The notes under the pieces: model-generated
What the model was told of the DNA's origin: nothing
What the model saw: only the letters and a program-made list of their open reading frames with translations
The model's database searches: none
Shown here: piece by piece, positions 1 to 7,941 of the stretch
Layout: every line of letters begins with the position of its first letter
Numbering within the stretch: the stretch's first letter is position 1
DNA from: JBBROS01 sp965217935
GTDB lineage: Bacteria; Pseudomonadota; Alphaproteobacteria; Acetobacterales; Acetobacteraceae
NCBI GenBank assembly: GCA_965217935.1
Contig: OZ244581.1
Span: 124,001 to 188,000, forward strand
Direction: 5' to 3'
DNA length: 64,000 nt
Made by a program: the position numbers and the translations under genes

Positions 1-10
1 AGAGTGCCAG

Positions 11-409
11 TCAGTCCTCGCTCGGATCGGGATCGTGGCAGCAGACGCATAGCTTATTGCCGTCAGGATCGCGAACATACGTTCCGTAGTAGTTGGGATG
101 ATACTGCGGCCGCAGGCCGGGTCCCCCCTCGCTTGTCCCGCCATGCTCAAGGGCTTTGGCGTAGCACGCATCCACGATGAAGCGGCTTGCGGCCAAGAAC
201 GCGACCATCTGCCCGTTCCCTGGTTCGGCGGCCCGACCGTCGAATGGACGGGAAATGACGAACAATGGCCGATCGGCATTAGGGTGCGTCCAGCCAACCC
301 ATTCCCGGGTAGAGAATTTCTGCGCCAGGCCCCGCTCCGTCAGGACCGGCGCGTAGAACGCCAGGGCACGATCGAGATCCTTCACTCCGACAGTGACATG
401 CGACAACAT
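11..409 (-). CDS. VOC family (glyoxalase/bleomycin-resistance-like) protein
   Basis: 132-residue protein with the single-domain vicinal-oxygen-chelate fold pattern. It opens with SHVTVGVKDLDRALAFY, the usual first beta strand and helix with an early metal-ligand His, and ends with YVRDPDGNKLCVCC, the second half-module ending in the DPDGN turn typical of the family. Substrate cannot be assigned; many such proteins are lyases, dioxygenases or drug-binding proteins. It follows the lipid A acyltransferase gene by 19 bp on the same strand but has no obvious functional link to it. Length is normal for the family and nothing is broken. Confidence 0.85.
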   Translation of the reverse strand: MLSHVTVGVKDLDRALAFYAPVLTERGLAQKFSTREWVGWTHPNADRPLFVISRPFDGRAAEPGNGQMVAFLAASRFIVDACYAKALEHGGTSEGGPGLRPQYHPNYYGTYVRDPDGNKLCVCCHDPDPSED

Positions 410-428
410 GAAGGCGCTCCGGTCCTGC

Positions 429-1322
429 TCACTCGTAAAGCCTCTTGTCCCACCGCCGGTGCAGCCAAAGCCAGCTTTCCGGCCGGGCGCGTATCCAGGC
501 CTCCAGCCTGTCGTTGACCATCTGCGTCAGCGTCAGCACGTCCGCGGCCCGGTCGCCGCTGTCGGGCAACGCGAGCGGCTCCTCGCAAGCAAGGCGGAAG
601 CGGGCCGGCCCCGTCCGTTGCACGTGCCCCGGAATGACCGGGCAGCGCAGGCGCAGCGCCAGCGCGGCCAGGGCCGGCGCCGTCATGGACGGGCGCCCGA
701 ACAGCCGCGCCTCGATCCCGTCGTTCATCTTCTGGTCGACCAGGATGCCGAGATAGCCGCCTTGCCGGAGGTGCTGCAGCGCCTGCCGCGCGCCGGCGGC
801 GCCTTTCGGGAACAGCTTGGCGTCCGTCCCCATCGCCCGGCGCCTTAGGCCGGCGACCATCTCGTCGACCGCCTTGTTGTCGGCGGCGCGATAGAAGCTG
901 GCGAACGGCACTCCGTGCCGGGCGCAGGCGGGGGGCAGCATCTCCCAATTGCCGATATGCCCGCTGAACAGGATCGCCGGGCCGCCTTGGGCCGCGATGC
1001 GGTCGATGACCTCGACGTTCTCGATCACCCAGCCCGGGCCGTCGGGCGCATGCTCGGGCAGGTCGGCGAGATGCGGCCACTCGCCCAAGGTGCGCCCGAG
1101 ATTGTCCCAAACGCCGCGCACCACCCGGGCGCGCTCGGCCCTCCCGAGTTCCGGCAACGCCATGCGCAAGTTTCGCTCGGCCACGCGGGAGATGCCGAGG
1201 CGCGGTCCCACCGAACGGGCCAGCCATCCGCCCAGGTTGCTCGCGCGCACCGGCCCCAGCCTGCGCAGCATGACGACCGCGCCGCGGGCGAGCGCTGCCT
1301 CGGCACGCTGAAGCGGCGTCAA
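429..1322 (-). CDS. lpxL: Lipid A biosynthesis lauroyl/myristoyl acyltransferase (LpxL/HtrB-like)
   Basis: Predicted inner-membrane acyltransferase adding a secondary acyl chain to Kdo-lipid A. The protein carries the family catalytic motif SGHIGNWEM (HX4E type) near residue 110, then the conserved blocks VPFASFYRAADN and GYLGILVDQKMNDG, and ends ESWLWLHRRWDKR, the classical LpxL C-terminal block. The chosen start is a TTG whose last two bases overlap the lpxK stop codon (TTGA), giving 297 residues, normal for LpxL. A longer ATG-started frame would run deep into lpxK. It is the last gene of the DUF374-waaA-lpxK-lpxL operon. LpxL, LpxM and LpxP cannot be separated from sequence alone. Confidence 0.85.
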   Translation of the reverse strand: MTPLQRAEAALARGAVVMLRRLGPVRASNLGGWLARSVGPRLGISRVAERNLRMALPELGRAERARVVRGVWDNLGRTLGEWPHLADLPEHAPDGPGWVIENVEVIDRIAAQGGPAILFSGHIGNWEMLPPACARHGVPFASFYRAADNKAVDEMVAGLRRRAMGTDAKLFPKGAAGARQALQHLRQGGYLGILVDQKMNDGIEARLFGRPSMTAPALAALALRLRCPVIPGHVQRTGPARFRLACEEPLALPDSGDRAADVLTLTQMVNDRLEAWIRARPESWLWLHRRWDKRLYE

Positions 1323-2275
1323 GGCGCCAGATCGTCCAGCAACCGGTCGAGCGCGGCCGGGTCGCTCCATGCCAGCCGGATGCCGACCGGGCGCACCCGG
1401 GCGCGCCAATGCGGCGGCAGGCGGACGGCATCCTTCGGCGTGGTCACCATCAGGGCATCGAGCTTGGTCGCCCGGGCCAGCACCATGCGCAAGTCATGCG
1501 GCCGGAACCGATGATGATCGGGAAAGTCGATCGACCCGGCCATCACCGCGCCGGCCTGGGCCAAGGTGGCGTGAAACTTGGCCGGACGGGCGATGCCGGC
1601 GAACGCGAGAACCCGTTGCCCGCGCAGCGATTGATCCGGCATCAGCCAGGCATTCAGCACCGGCAGGCTGGGCGGCAGGGCGGCTTTGGCCCCACGCTGG
1701 TCCATGCCGATCACCACCGCGGCCCGGCAGCGCGCCGCCGCCGCCGCCGCCGGCTCCCGCAACGGCCCGGCCGGCATCACCCGCCCATTGCCGAAGCCGG
1801 TGGCGCCGTCGATCACCAGCAGCGCCGCATCCTGCACGAGACCAGGGTTCTGCAGCCCGTCGTCCATCAGCAACGCCCCCGCCCCCGCCGCCACCGCGCT
1901 GCGGGCGGAGGCGGCGCGGTCCGCCCCCACCCATGTCGGCGCCACGGCGGAGAGCAGCAGCGGCTCGTCGCCCACGTCCTCGGCCGTGTGCGAGGCCGGG
2001 TCCACGAGCAACGGCCCGCGCGCCCGCCCGCCATAGCCGCGCGTCAGGCAGTGCACCGCCACTCCGCGCGACCGCAGCCGCGCCGCGAGATCAAGCACGA
2101 GCGTCGTCTTGCCTGCGCCGCCCACCGTCGCGTTGCCGCAGCACAGCACCGGAACCGGCGCCCGCCATCCCTGCCCCGCCACCCGCCGGGCCGTCGCCCG
2201 CGCAACGATCGCCCCGAGCGGCGCTAGCGCCCACGCCGCCCACCCGTCCTGCTGCCAGAACCCCGGGGCCATCAT
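1319..2275 (-). CDS. lpxK: Tetraacyldisaccharide 4'-kinase
   Basis: Phosphorylates the 4' position of the tetraacyl-disaccharide to give lipid IVA, at the inner membrane. The start MMAPGFWQQDGW overlaps the waaA stop by 4 bp (ATGA). Near residue 55 lies the LpxK P-loop, NATVGGAGKTTLV, followed by GYGGRARGP and by the distal block HHRFRPHDL. The frame is 318 residues, the usual LpxK length; a 362-residue version would need an unsupported extension into waaA. Translational coupling on both sides suggests a single lipid A transcript. Confidence 0.95.
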   Translation of the reverse strand: MMAPGFWQQDGWAAWALAPLGAIVARATARRVAGQGWRAPVPVLCCGNATVGGAGKTTLVLDLAARLRSRGVAVHCLTRGYGGRARGPLLVDPASHTAEDVGDEPLLLSAVAPTWVGADRAASARSAVAAGAGALLMDDGLQNPGLVQDAALLVIDGATGFGNGRVMPAGPLREPAAAAAARCRAAVVIGMDQRGAKAALPPSLPVLNAWLMPDQSLRGQRVLAFAGIARPAKFHATLAQAGAVMAGSIDFPDHHRFRPHDLRMVLARATKLDALMVTTPKDAVRLPPHWRARVRPVGIRLAWSDPAALDRLLDDLAP

Positions 2276-3537
2276 CGCGCGGTCATCAGGCCGACGATGG
2301 CGCCGGCGACCCGCTTCGGCAGATCGTGCTCTCGGCTCGCCGCTTGCCGGGCCGCATCGCCGACCGAGGCGAGCCGGGCCGGGTCCCGCAGCATGGACCG
2401 CACCCATCCGCCGAGCGCCTCAGCATCCGTCACCACGGTCAGCGCCCCCGCCCGCCGCAGCGTCTCCACCGACTCCGCGCAGTTCTCGGTGTGCGGACCC
2501 ATCGCCACCGCGCATCCGAGGCAGGCAGCCTCCAGCGGGTTATGCCCCCCCTGCCCCACCAGGCTGCGCCCGACGAAAACGATCGGCGCCAGACGATAGA
2601 ACAGGCCAAGCTCGCCCAGAGTGTCCGCGATCCAGATGCCCGTTCCCTCCGCCGACTGCCCGGCGCTCCGCCGCGCGGCGCCGAGCGCCTCAGCCAAGCC
2701 AGGCCCGCGCCCGGGGTGCCGCGGCGCGATGATCGTCAGCAGGTCGGGATAGGCCGGCAACAGCGAGCGATGAACGGCGGCGGCGATCTCTTCTTCTCCT
2801 GCATGGGTGCTCGCGGCCAGCCAAACCGGACGGGCGCCGATCCGCCGCCGGAGCGCCTCAAGCTCATTCGGGTCAACCGGAAGCGGCAAGGCGGAAAACT
2901 TCAAGTTCCCGGGCGGGTCAACGCGCGCCGCCCCCAACGTCCGCAACCGCTCGCCATCCGCTGCCGATTGCGGGTGAATCCGGTCGAACGCGCCCACGAC
3001 CTGCCGCGCGAAGCCGGGGGCTCGCCGCCAGCCGCGCTCGCTACGGGCCGACATGCGCCCGTTGACCAGCATCGCCGGGATGCCGCGCCGCTGGCACCCG
3101 GCGAGCAGGTTGGGCCATAACTCGCTTTCAACGAAGGCGGCCACGTCCGGCCGCCAGTGATCGAGGAACCGGGCCACCCATCGCGGCACGTCGAGCGGCA
3201 CGAACCGGTGCAACGCCCGCCCGTCGCCAACGCCGGGCAGGCGCTCAGCCAACAGGGCTGCGGAGGTCACGGTGCCGGTGGTCATCAACACCGTCAGATC
3301 GGCCGTTTCGAGCAGGCTGGCAAGCACCGGCAGCACGGATTGGCTCTCGCCCACGCTCGCCGCATGGACCCAGGCCAACCGCCCGGGCGGGCGCGGCGTG
3401 GCGTCAATTCCCTCGCGCTCGCGCAACCGGGCCGCGATCTCCTTTCCCCGGCCCGCTCGGCGGCGCAGCATCAGGCGCAACGCAGGGGCAGCCAAGCTGG
3501 CCGAGCCGGACCATAGGCCGGGGATCAGGCCGCGCAC
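2272..3537 (-). CDS. waaA: 3-deoxy-D-manno-octulosonic acid transferase
   Basis: Membrane-bound GT30 enzyme that transfers Kdo from CMP-Kdo to lipid IVA. Visible family blocks are WVHAASVGE near residue 55, carrying the catalytic Glu region, then FVPLDVPRWVARFLDHWRPD, ESELWPNLL, NGRMSARS and the C-terminal GQGGHNPLEAACLGC nucleotide-binding block. The chosen GTG start overlaps the end of the DUF374 gene by 13 bp and gives 421 residues, the normal size. The longer ATG frame reaches back through the DUF374 coding region and is rejected. It sits between the DUF374 protein and lpxK in an overlapping operon. Confidence 0.93.
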   Translation of the reverse strand: MRGLIPGLWSGSASLAAPALRLMLRRRAGRGKEIAARLREREGIDATPRPPGRLAWVHAASVGESQSVLPVLASLLETADLTVLMTTGTVTSAALLAERLPGVGDGRALHRFVPLDVPRWVARFLDHWRPDVAAFVESELWPNLLAGCQRRGIPAMLVNGRMSARSERGWRRAPGFARQVVGAFDRIHPQSAADGERLRTLGAARVDPPGNLKFSALPLPVDPNELEALRRRIGARPVWLAASTHAGEEEIAAAVHRSLLPAYPDLLTIIAPRHPGRGPGLAEALGAARRSAGQSAEGTGIWIADTLGELGLFYRLAPIVFVGRSLVGQGGHNPLEAACLGCAVAMGPHTENCAESVETLRRAGALTVVTDAEALGGWVRSMLRDPARLASVGDAARQAASREHDLPKRVAGAIVGLMTAR

Positions 3538-4223
3538 GCGGCGTCGGCACGGTCTGCGGCCTCGGTCAGCGCGGCGGCGATCTGAGGCAACGCCGCGGCC
3601 CAGTCCTGGCGCGGCACGATGATCGGGGCGCCGCAGACCAGGACGCCGCGCCCGAACGGCAGCGGCAGCAGCATCCGGTCCCACGTGGGCAGAACCCGGC
3701 CCCGGGTCGTCCGCGCCGCGCACGGCAGGACGGGCACGCCGGACAAGGCGGCGAGTTGGGCCACCCCGCGGGCCATCTGCCGCGGCGGCCCGCGCGGCCC
3801 GTCGGGCGTGATGACGACCTGGCCGCCCGCCGCGAGCACCTCCAACAGCGCCCGAAGGCTCGCCGCCCCGCCCTTCTGCGCCCCCCGCTTCGCCGTAGAG
3901 CCGTAGACGAGGTCGGTCCCGAACGAGCGCATGATGTGGCCGATCAGCCGCCCATCCTGGTTGCGGCTGACCAGCACGTGCATTCGCCCCCGCGGCAGGC
4001 TCTCGCGCAGGCGGGTTTGAAGTGCCAGGGTCCAGAGCGCCGGCATCAGCGGCAGGCGTTCATGCCAGAAGGCGAAGATGGCCGGGTTTGCGTAGAGGTA
4101 CTGCCCAAGCTGCTCGGCGCCGAGCAGGGTCCAGCGCGTGGTGCGAAGCGCGAAGCGGAGATAGGCCCCAAGTGCGCGCGCGCCCAAGGCCAAGGTGCTT
4201 GGGTGACGGAGGACGCGCTTCAT
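3525..4223 (-). CDS. DUF374 lysophospholipid acyltransferase family protein
   Basis: 232 residues matching the DUF374 family that sits next to waaA in many alphaproteobacteria. Recognisable blocks are FAFWHERLPLMP near residue 50, an acyltransferase-like His block, then LVSRNQDGRLIG and VITPDGPRGPPRQMARG, the characteristic TPDGPRGP motif. The acyl acceptor is unknown; a role in the outer membrane or lipid A is inferred from context. It is the first gene of the DUF374-waaA-lpxK-lpxL operon and overlaps waaA. Confidence 0.88.
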   Translation of the reverse strand: MKRVLRHPSTLALGARALGAYLRFALRTTRWTLLGAEQLGQYLYANPAIFAFWHERLPLMPALWTLALQTRLRESLPRGRMHVLVSRNQDGRLIGHIMRSFGTDLVYGSTAKRGAQKGGAASLRALLEVLAAGGQVVITPDGPRGPPRQMARGVAQLAALSGVPVLPCAARTTRGRVLPTWDRMLLPLPFGRGVLVCGAPIIVPRQDWAAALPQIAAALTEAADRADAACAA

Positions 4224-4319
4224 GGCTGTCGGGCGGTAGCATGGGGGCCAGGCCGGGGCAAATCAGGCCGGGCTTTGCACGCCGGTCCAGCGTCCGCAGG
4301 CCGCCGGCCGCGAACCGGA

Positions 4320-4382
4320 GCAAGACTGAGGCTTCGGTCGCCCGATCAAGTCCCAGCGGTCATGTCCGAACCGGCCTTAAGC
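4320..4382. repeat. Short intergenic repeat, copy 1 (partner at 9543-9606)
   Basis: The ~60 bp after the glycosyltransferase stop codon match the ~60 bp after the stop of the gene at 9601 at most positions, including the blocks TTCGGACAT and ACCGCTG/GCCGCTG. Both copies begin at the stop codon of a minus-strand gene. Here the potential hairpin (GGCG...CGCC type) is imperfect. It may be a small REP-like element or a shared terminator-like sequence. Confidence 0.5.
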
Positions 4383-5393
4383 CATCGCGGCGCTCCGGGG
4401 CGCCAACCCCGCAACGAACATCTCCGCGCAACCGCGCCAGGAGAACCGCGCGGCGTGCCCGCGGCAGGCGGATCGGTCGCCGCCAAGGGCCGCCAGCGCC
4501 GCCTGGCGCAGATCCTGGTCCAGCCTGCCGGCCAGCGCGCAAGCCCCTGCCATGATGTCGGCAGGCCCCGTCACCGGATAAGCGGCGATCGGCGTGCCGC
4601 ACGCGAGGCTTTCCAGCAGCACCAGGCCGAACGTGTCGGTCCGCGACGGGAACACCAGCACGTCCGCGCCGGCATAGGCTTGCGCCAACGCCGCCCCGTG
4701 GCGCTCGCCGACGAAGCGGGCGTCGGGATAGGTCCGCTGCAACAAGGCCCGCTGCGGGCCATCGCCGATCACGACCTTCGTGCCCGGCAGATCGAGGCTC
4801 AGGAACGCGGGCAGGTTCTTCTCGACCGCGACGCGCCCGACCGAGAGGAAGATCGGGCGCGGATAGGGCCAGCGCTCCGCAGCCTCCGGCGAGAAGCAGG
4901 CGAGGTCAACGCCGCGCGTCCACGGGCAAAGCCCGGTAAACCCTCGCCGGGCCAGCTCGGCGCGCAGGCTCGGCGCGGCGACCAGGGTGGACTGGCCACG
5001 GTTATGGAACCGGCGCAGCAAGGCGTACCCCATGCCGGGCGGAATGCCGCTGCGGGCGTGCAGGTATTCCGGGAAGCGGGTGTGGAACGAGGTGGAGAAC
5101 GTAACCTGCCGCCGCAGCGCCCAACGCCGGGCCGCCCACCCGAGCGGTCCTTCAGTGGCGATATGCAGCGCGTCCGGACGGAACCCTTCGATGACGCCGG
5201 CCACTCGCGACGAGGGCGCGAGCGCGAGGCGGATGCTGCTGTAGGTGGGCAGGCCGATGGTGCGGAACCCCTCCGGCCCGAGCACCGCGGCCTCGTGCCC
5301 CATCGCCCGAAGCTCGGCGACGAGCATCGACAACGTCCGCACGACCCCGTTGACCTGCGGGTGCCAGGCGTCGGAGACGATCTGGATGCGCAC
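4377..5393 (-). CDS. Glycosyltransferase family 4/group 1 (MgtA-like)
   Basis: 338-residue GT-B glycosyltransferase. The N-terminal block RIQIVSDAWHPQVNGVV is the signature of GDP-mannose-dependent alpha-mannosyltransferase-like proteins. The C-terminal donor-binding domain has FLSVGRVAVEKNLPAFL, VIGDGP and the EX7E-type block FPSRTDTFGLVLLESLACGTP. The start is a GTG at 5393, only 3 bp after the stop of the upstream phosphoesterase gene, so the two are almost certainly co-transcribed. The product probably glycosylates a membrane lipid or envelope glycan; donor and acceptor are inferred, not shown. Confidence 0.88.
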   Translation of the reverse strand: MRIQIVSDAWHPQVNGVVRTLSMLVAELRAMGHEAAVLGPEGFRTIGLPTYSSIRLALAPSSRVAGVIEGFRPDALHIATEGPLGWAARRWALRRQVTFSTSFHTRFPEYLHARSGIPPGMGYALLRRFHNRGQSTLVAAPSLRAELARRGFTGLCPWTRGVDLACFSPEAAERWPYPRPIFLSVGRVAVEKNLPAFLSLDLPGTKVVIGDGPQRALLQRTYPDARFVGERHGAALAQAYAGADVLVFPSRTDTFGLVLLESLACGTPIAAYPVTGPADIMAGACALAGRLDQDLRQAALAALGGDRSACRGHAARFSWRGCAEMFVAGLAPRSAAMA

Positions 5394-5396
5394 GAT

Positions 5397-6257
5397 CTAC
5401 CCCGCAGCAGGCTCCGGCGCCGCCGAACCGCGCGGGGCGAAGAACGACAGGTGGTTGACCGCGGCCCAATCCAGCAGTTCGAGCCGCCCGTCATGGTGCT
5501 CCACCAGCGCCGTGCAGCTTTCCACCCAGTCGCCGTCGTTGCAATACAGGATGCCGTTCACCATCCGCATCTCGGCGCGGTGGATGTGCCCGCAGACCAC
5601 GCCGTCAAAGCCGCGCCGCCGGGCCTCCTCGGCGAGTGCGGACTCGAAGCGGTCGATCGCCTTCACCACGCCTTTCACCTGCTGCTTCAGCCATTGGCTC
5701 AGCGACCAGTAAGGATAGCCGAGACGCCTACGCGCCATGTTGAACCAGCCGTTGACCACCGAGGCCGTGGTGTAGGCGCCATCGCCCAGGACTGCGAGGA
5801 ACTTGGCGTACCGCATCACGCCGTCGAACGCGTCGCCATGCGTGACCAGCAGCCTCGAGCCGGAGGCCGTCGTATGCTCCGTCTCCGGCTTGACGACGAT
5901 GCCGGCGATCTCAAGCCCCTTGTCCTCGGGGGCCAGGATATCGAGCGGAGGCAGCCACGGACGGAACATCTCGTCATGGTTGCCGGGAACGTAGGTGACC
6001 CGCGTTCCAGTCCTGGCGTGGCGAAGCACGAGGCGCAGCACCGTGTCATGCGCCGCATCCCAGTACCATGACTTGCGAAGCCGCCAGCCGTCGACGATAT
6101 CGCCGACGAGAAACAGATTGTCGCACGAGACCCGGCCTAGAAAGTCAGCCAGAAAGTCGCTGCGGCAGCCTTTGGTTCCAAGATGCGTATCAGAGATGAA
6201 GACGCTGCGGTACGCGCGTTCGTCGTTGCTTCGAGACAGCGCATTCATACGGCTCAC
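5397..6257 (-). CDS. UDP-2,3-diacylglucosamine diphosphatase-like metallophosphoesterase
   Basis: 286-residue calcineurin-like phosphoesterase of the LpxH/COG2908 type. Metal-binding motifs appear in order: SDTHLG (D-x-H) near residue 23, LVGDIVDGW (GD-x2-D), PGNHDE (GNHD), VTHGDAFD (H-GD) and CGHIHRAEM (GHIH). LpxH proteins hydrolyse UDP-2,3-diacyl-GlcN to lipid X, but many alphaproteobacteria use LpxI for that step. This longer paralogue, always found beside a glycosyltransferase as here, may act on another substrate. The start at 6257 is an ATG after a 120-bp spacer likely to hold the promoter of this two-gene unit. Confidence 0.85.
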   Translation of the reverse strand: MSRMNALSRSNDERAYRSVFISDTHLGTKGCRSDFLADFLGRVSCDNLFLVGDIVDGWRLRKSWYWDAAHDTVLRLVLRHARTGTRVTYVPGNHDEMFRPWLPPLDILAPEDKGLEIAGIVVKPETEHTTASGSRLLVTHGDAFDGVMRYAKFLAVLGDGAYTTASVVNGWFNMARRRLGYPYWSLSQWLKQQVKGVVKAIDRFESALAEEARRRGFDGVVCGHIHRAEMRMVNGILYCNDGDWVESCTALVEHHDGRLELLDWAAVNHLSFFAPRGSAAPEPAAG

Positions 6258-6380
6258 GACCCTCGCGTGCAGTCAATCAGGCGCGCGAGTGTCTGCTGTC
6301 CGTCGAAACGTTTTGCACGTGAACTTTATATGATGCGGCGCCGCGCCCTTCGATGACGGCCGCCGCTCCCGCTTGTTTCA

Positions 6381-7313
6381 TCATGTTTGCTGGATGGCGG
6401 ACAGCATCCACCGTCCGCCCGAGGAGCGGACGAACGTCCACAGCTCGGTTGCCATCGCCCGCAACGCCGCGTCCCCGTCAACGATTCGCCCGCCGCCATC
6501 GCGGGTCACGTCCAGCATCGAGAACCGCATCGCCACGCTGGCGTACTCGCGCCCGGCCTCCGCCCAGGCCTCGGCCAGGTCGCCTTGCTCCAGCTTGACG
6601 TCGGTCACGCTGTTCCGCACCCCGCTGCTGGCCTGCTCCGTCAACTGCTCATTGAAGTAGCTGACCATTTCCGGCGTCGCGAGCTGGCTCAAAGCGCGCA
6701 GGTCATGCGCGGACCACGCAGCCTGCACGTCGAGCAGCAGCCGCTCGAACGCCTGGAAGTCGCCTTGACCGATCGTGACGTGCGGGGTTGCGCGGCCATT
6801 TCCCGATATCGGCGCCGCAGACGTTACGCCGGGCCGGGCCATCCACGCGAATTGGGACGGCACGCCGGCCAAAGCGGGCTGGCGGCGGGCGAACGTGCGG
6901 AACAGCCATCTCCCGGCAAAGAACAGCAAGGCCAGTTGCAGCAACAATCCAAGAAAGCCGAACCCGCCCAGTCCCCCGCCAAAGAACCCATGGCCCATCA
7001 GCAGGCCCCCGAGCCCGGCCCCGATCAGCCCGCCCAGCAGCCCGCCTGCAAGGCCCGACCCGAACCCGGACCGGCCGCCCGGAGCAGCGACAGCGCCCGG
7101 GCCAGCCGTTGCTTGCGCTGGCCGAGAGGTCATGCTGCGCTGCATCGGCGCCGCGGTCGAAGGCGCGGTGTTGGTGACCGGCGGGGCAGAAAACGTGCGT
7201 GCGCCCCGGCTCCCGAATGAGCTTCGCCCCCCGGCGCGCGCATCGGCGAGCGACGGCGCCAAGGCCATCGCGGCAGCGGCAAAAGCCGCTAGGAACACGG
7301 AACCACGGCGCAT
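6381..7313 (-). CDS. Tim44 domain-containing membrane protein
   Basis: 310-residue predicted membrane protein. It starts MRRGSVFLAAFAAAAMAL, a signal peptide or anchor, at the ATG preceded by AGAGGGG; longer upstream frames lack support. Residues ~40-85 are low-complexity Ser/Ala/Pro. They are followed by a Gly-rich hydrophobic segment (~90-145, many GG repeats, ending LALLFFAGRWLF) that should span the membrane. The C-terminal ~130 residues fit the Tim44-like fold (FERLLLDVQAAWSAHDL, TPEMVSYFNEQL, ELWTFVRSSGGRWMLSAIQQ). Family members are poorly characterised in bacteria. It is divergent from the small secreted protein at 7505. Confidence 0.82.
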   Translation of the reverse strand: MRRGSVFLAAFAAAAMALAPSLADARAGGRSSFGSRGARTFSAPPVTNTAPSTAAPMQRSMTSRPAQATAGPGAVAAPGGRSGFGSGLAGGLLGGLIGAGLGGLLMGHGFFGGGLGGFGFLGLLLQLALLFFAGRWLFRTFARRQPALAGVPSQFAWMARPGVTSAAPISGNGRATPHVTIGQGDFQAFERLLLDVQAAWSAHDLRALSQLATPEMVSYFNEQLTEQASSGVRNSVTDVKLEQGDLAEAWAEAGREYASVAMRFSMLDVTRDGGGRIVDGDAALRAMATELWTFVRSSGGRWMLSAIQQT

Positions 7314-7504
7314 GACACATCCCCTCTGTTGCGGATGAATATAGGCCGATCGAGGGCAGTCTAAAGAGGCGTCGGAGCCGCCGCCGCGGCGGACGTGTCG
7401 GAGTTCGCTGTGAACATGGCCCAAGCCGCCGCGTCCGGCCGCGTGAAAACCCAAGATCGCGCCAGCCGTTGAGCATCCGGAAACGTCCATAACGGAGCAT
7501 AGCC

Positions 7505-7783
7505 ATGCGTACCGCGCTGACCGCCGTGGCCCTTCTTGCCCCCCTCGTCGCCTATGCGCAGGCGCCCGCGCCCGGAAGCAGCAGCGGCGGCGGCGTGGGA
7601 CCGAGCATCAGCAAACCAACGAAGCCGCTGGGCGAACGCCCGTTTGGCACGCCCACGGCCGACACGCCGCAAGGCCGGGCCAAGCGGGACGCCGCGGGGC
7701 AGAAGGTCATCGGCAAGACCGTCACGCCGGAAACGGCCATCCCAGGCGCGACTGCCGGACGGGAGAGCGGCGTCAAGCAGTAG
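7505..7783 (+). CDS. Small secreted protein of unknown function
   Basis: 92 residues beginning with a Sec-type signal peptide (MRTALTAVALLAPLVAYAQA; cleavage likely after AYAQA). The remainder is a hydrophilic, Gly/Pro/Thr-rich chain without cysteines or recognisable domain. It is expressed divergently from the Tim44-domain gene. I do not recognise a family. High-GC codon use and the signal peptide make it a plausible real gene. Confidence 0.6.
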   Translation: MRTALTAVALLAPLVAYAQAPAPGSSSGGGVGPSISKPTKPLGERPFGTPTADTPQGRAKRDAAGQKVIGKTVTPETAIPGATAGRESGVKQ

Positions 7784-7941
7784 CGGGCCTTCCGGGCGGC
7801 CCGGTGCCAACGGGCATGCCGGCCTAATTGCTGGAGCAGCCCGCCAGGTCGCAGTTGCCCTGACTGGAAAAGCGCGAGCAAGTGCTGATCCGGATTAACT
7901 CGAACCACTGTCAAGCGCCCAAAGATAGGACGGGTCGCAGT

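Noticed and set aside
1369..3120. 583-codon plus-strand frame opposite lpxK/waaA
   Set aside because: Pro/Arg-rich, no family features; it is the reverse-frame shadow of two well-supported genes in GC-rich DNA.
3756..6071. 771-codon plus-strand frame
   Set aside because: Antisense to DUF374, glycosyltransferase and phosphoesterase genes; composition typical of shadow frames.
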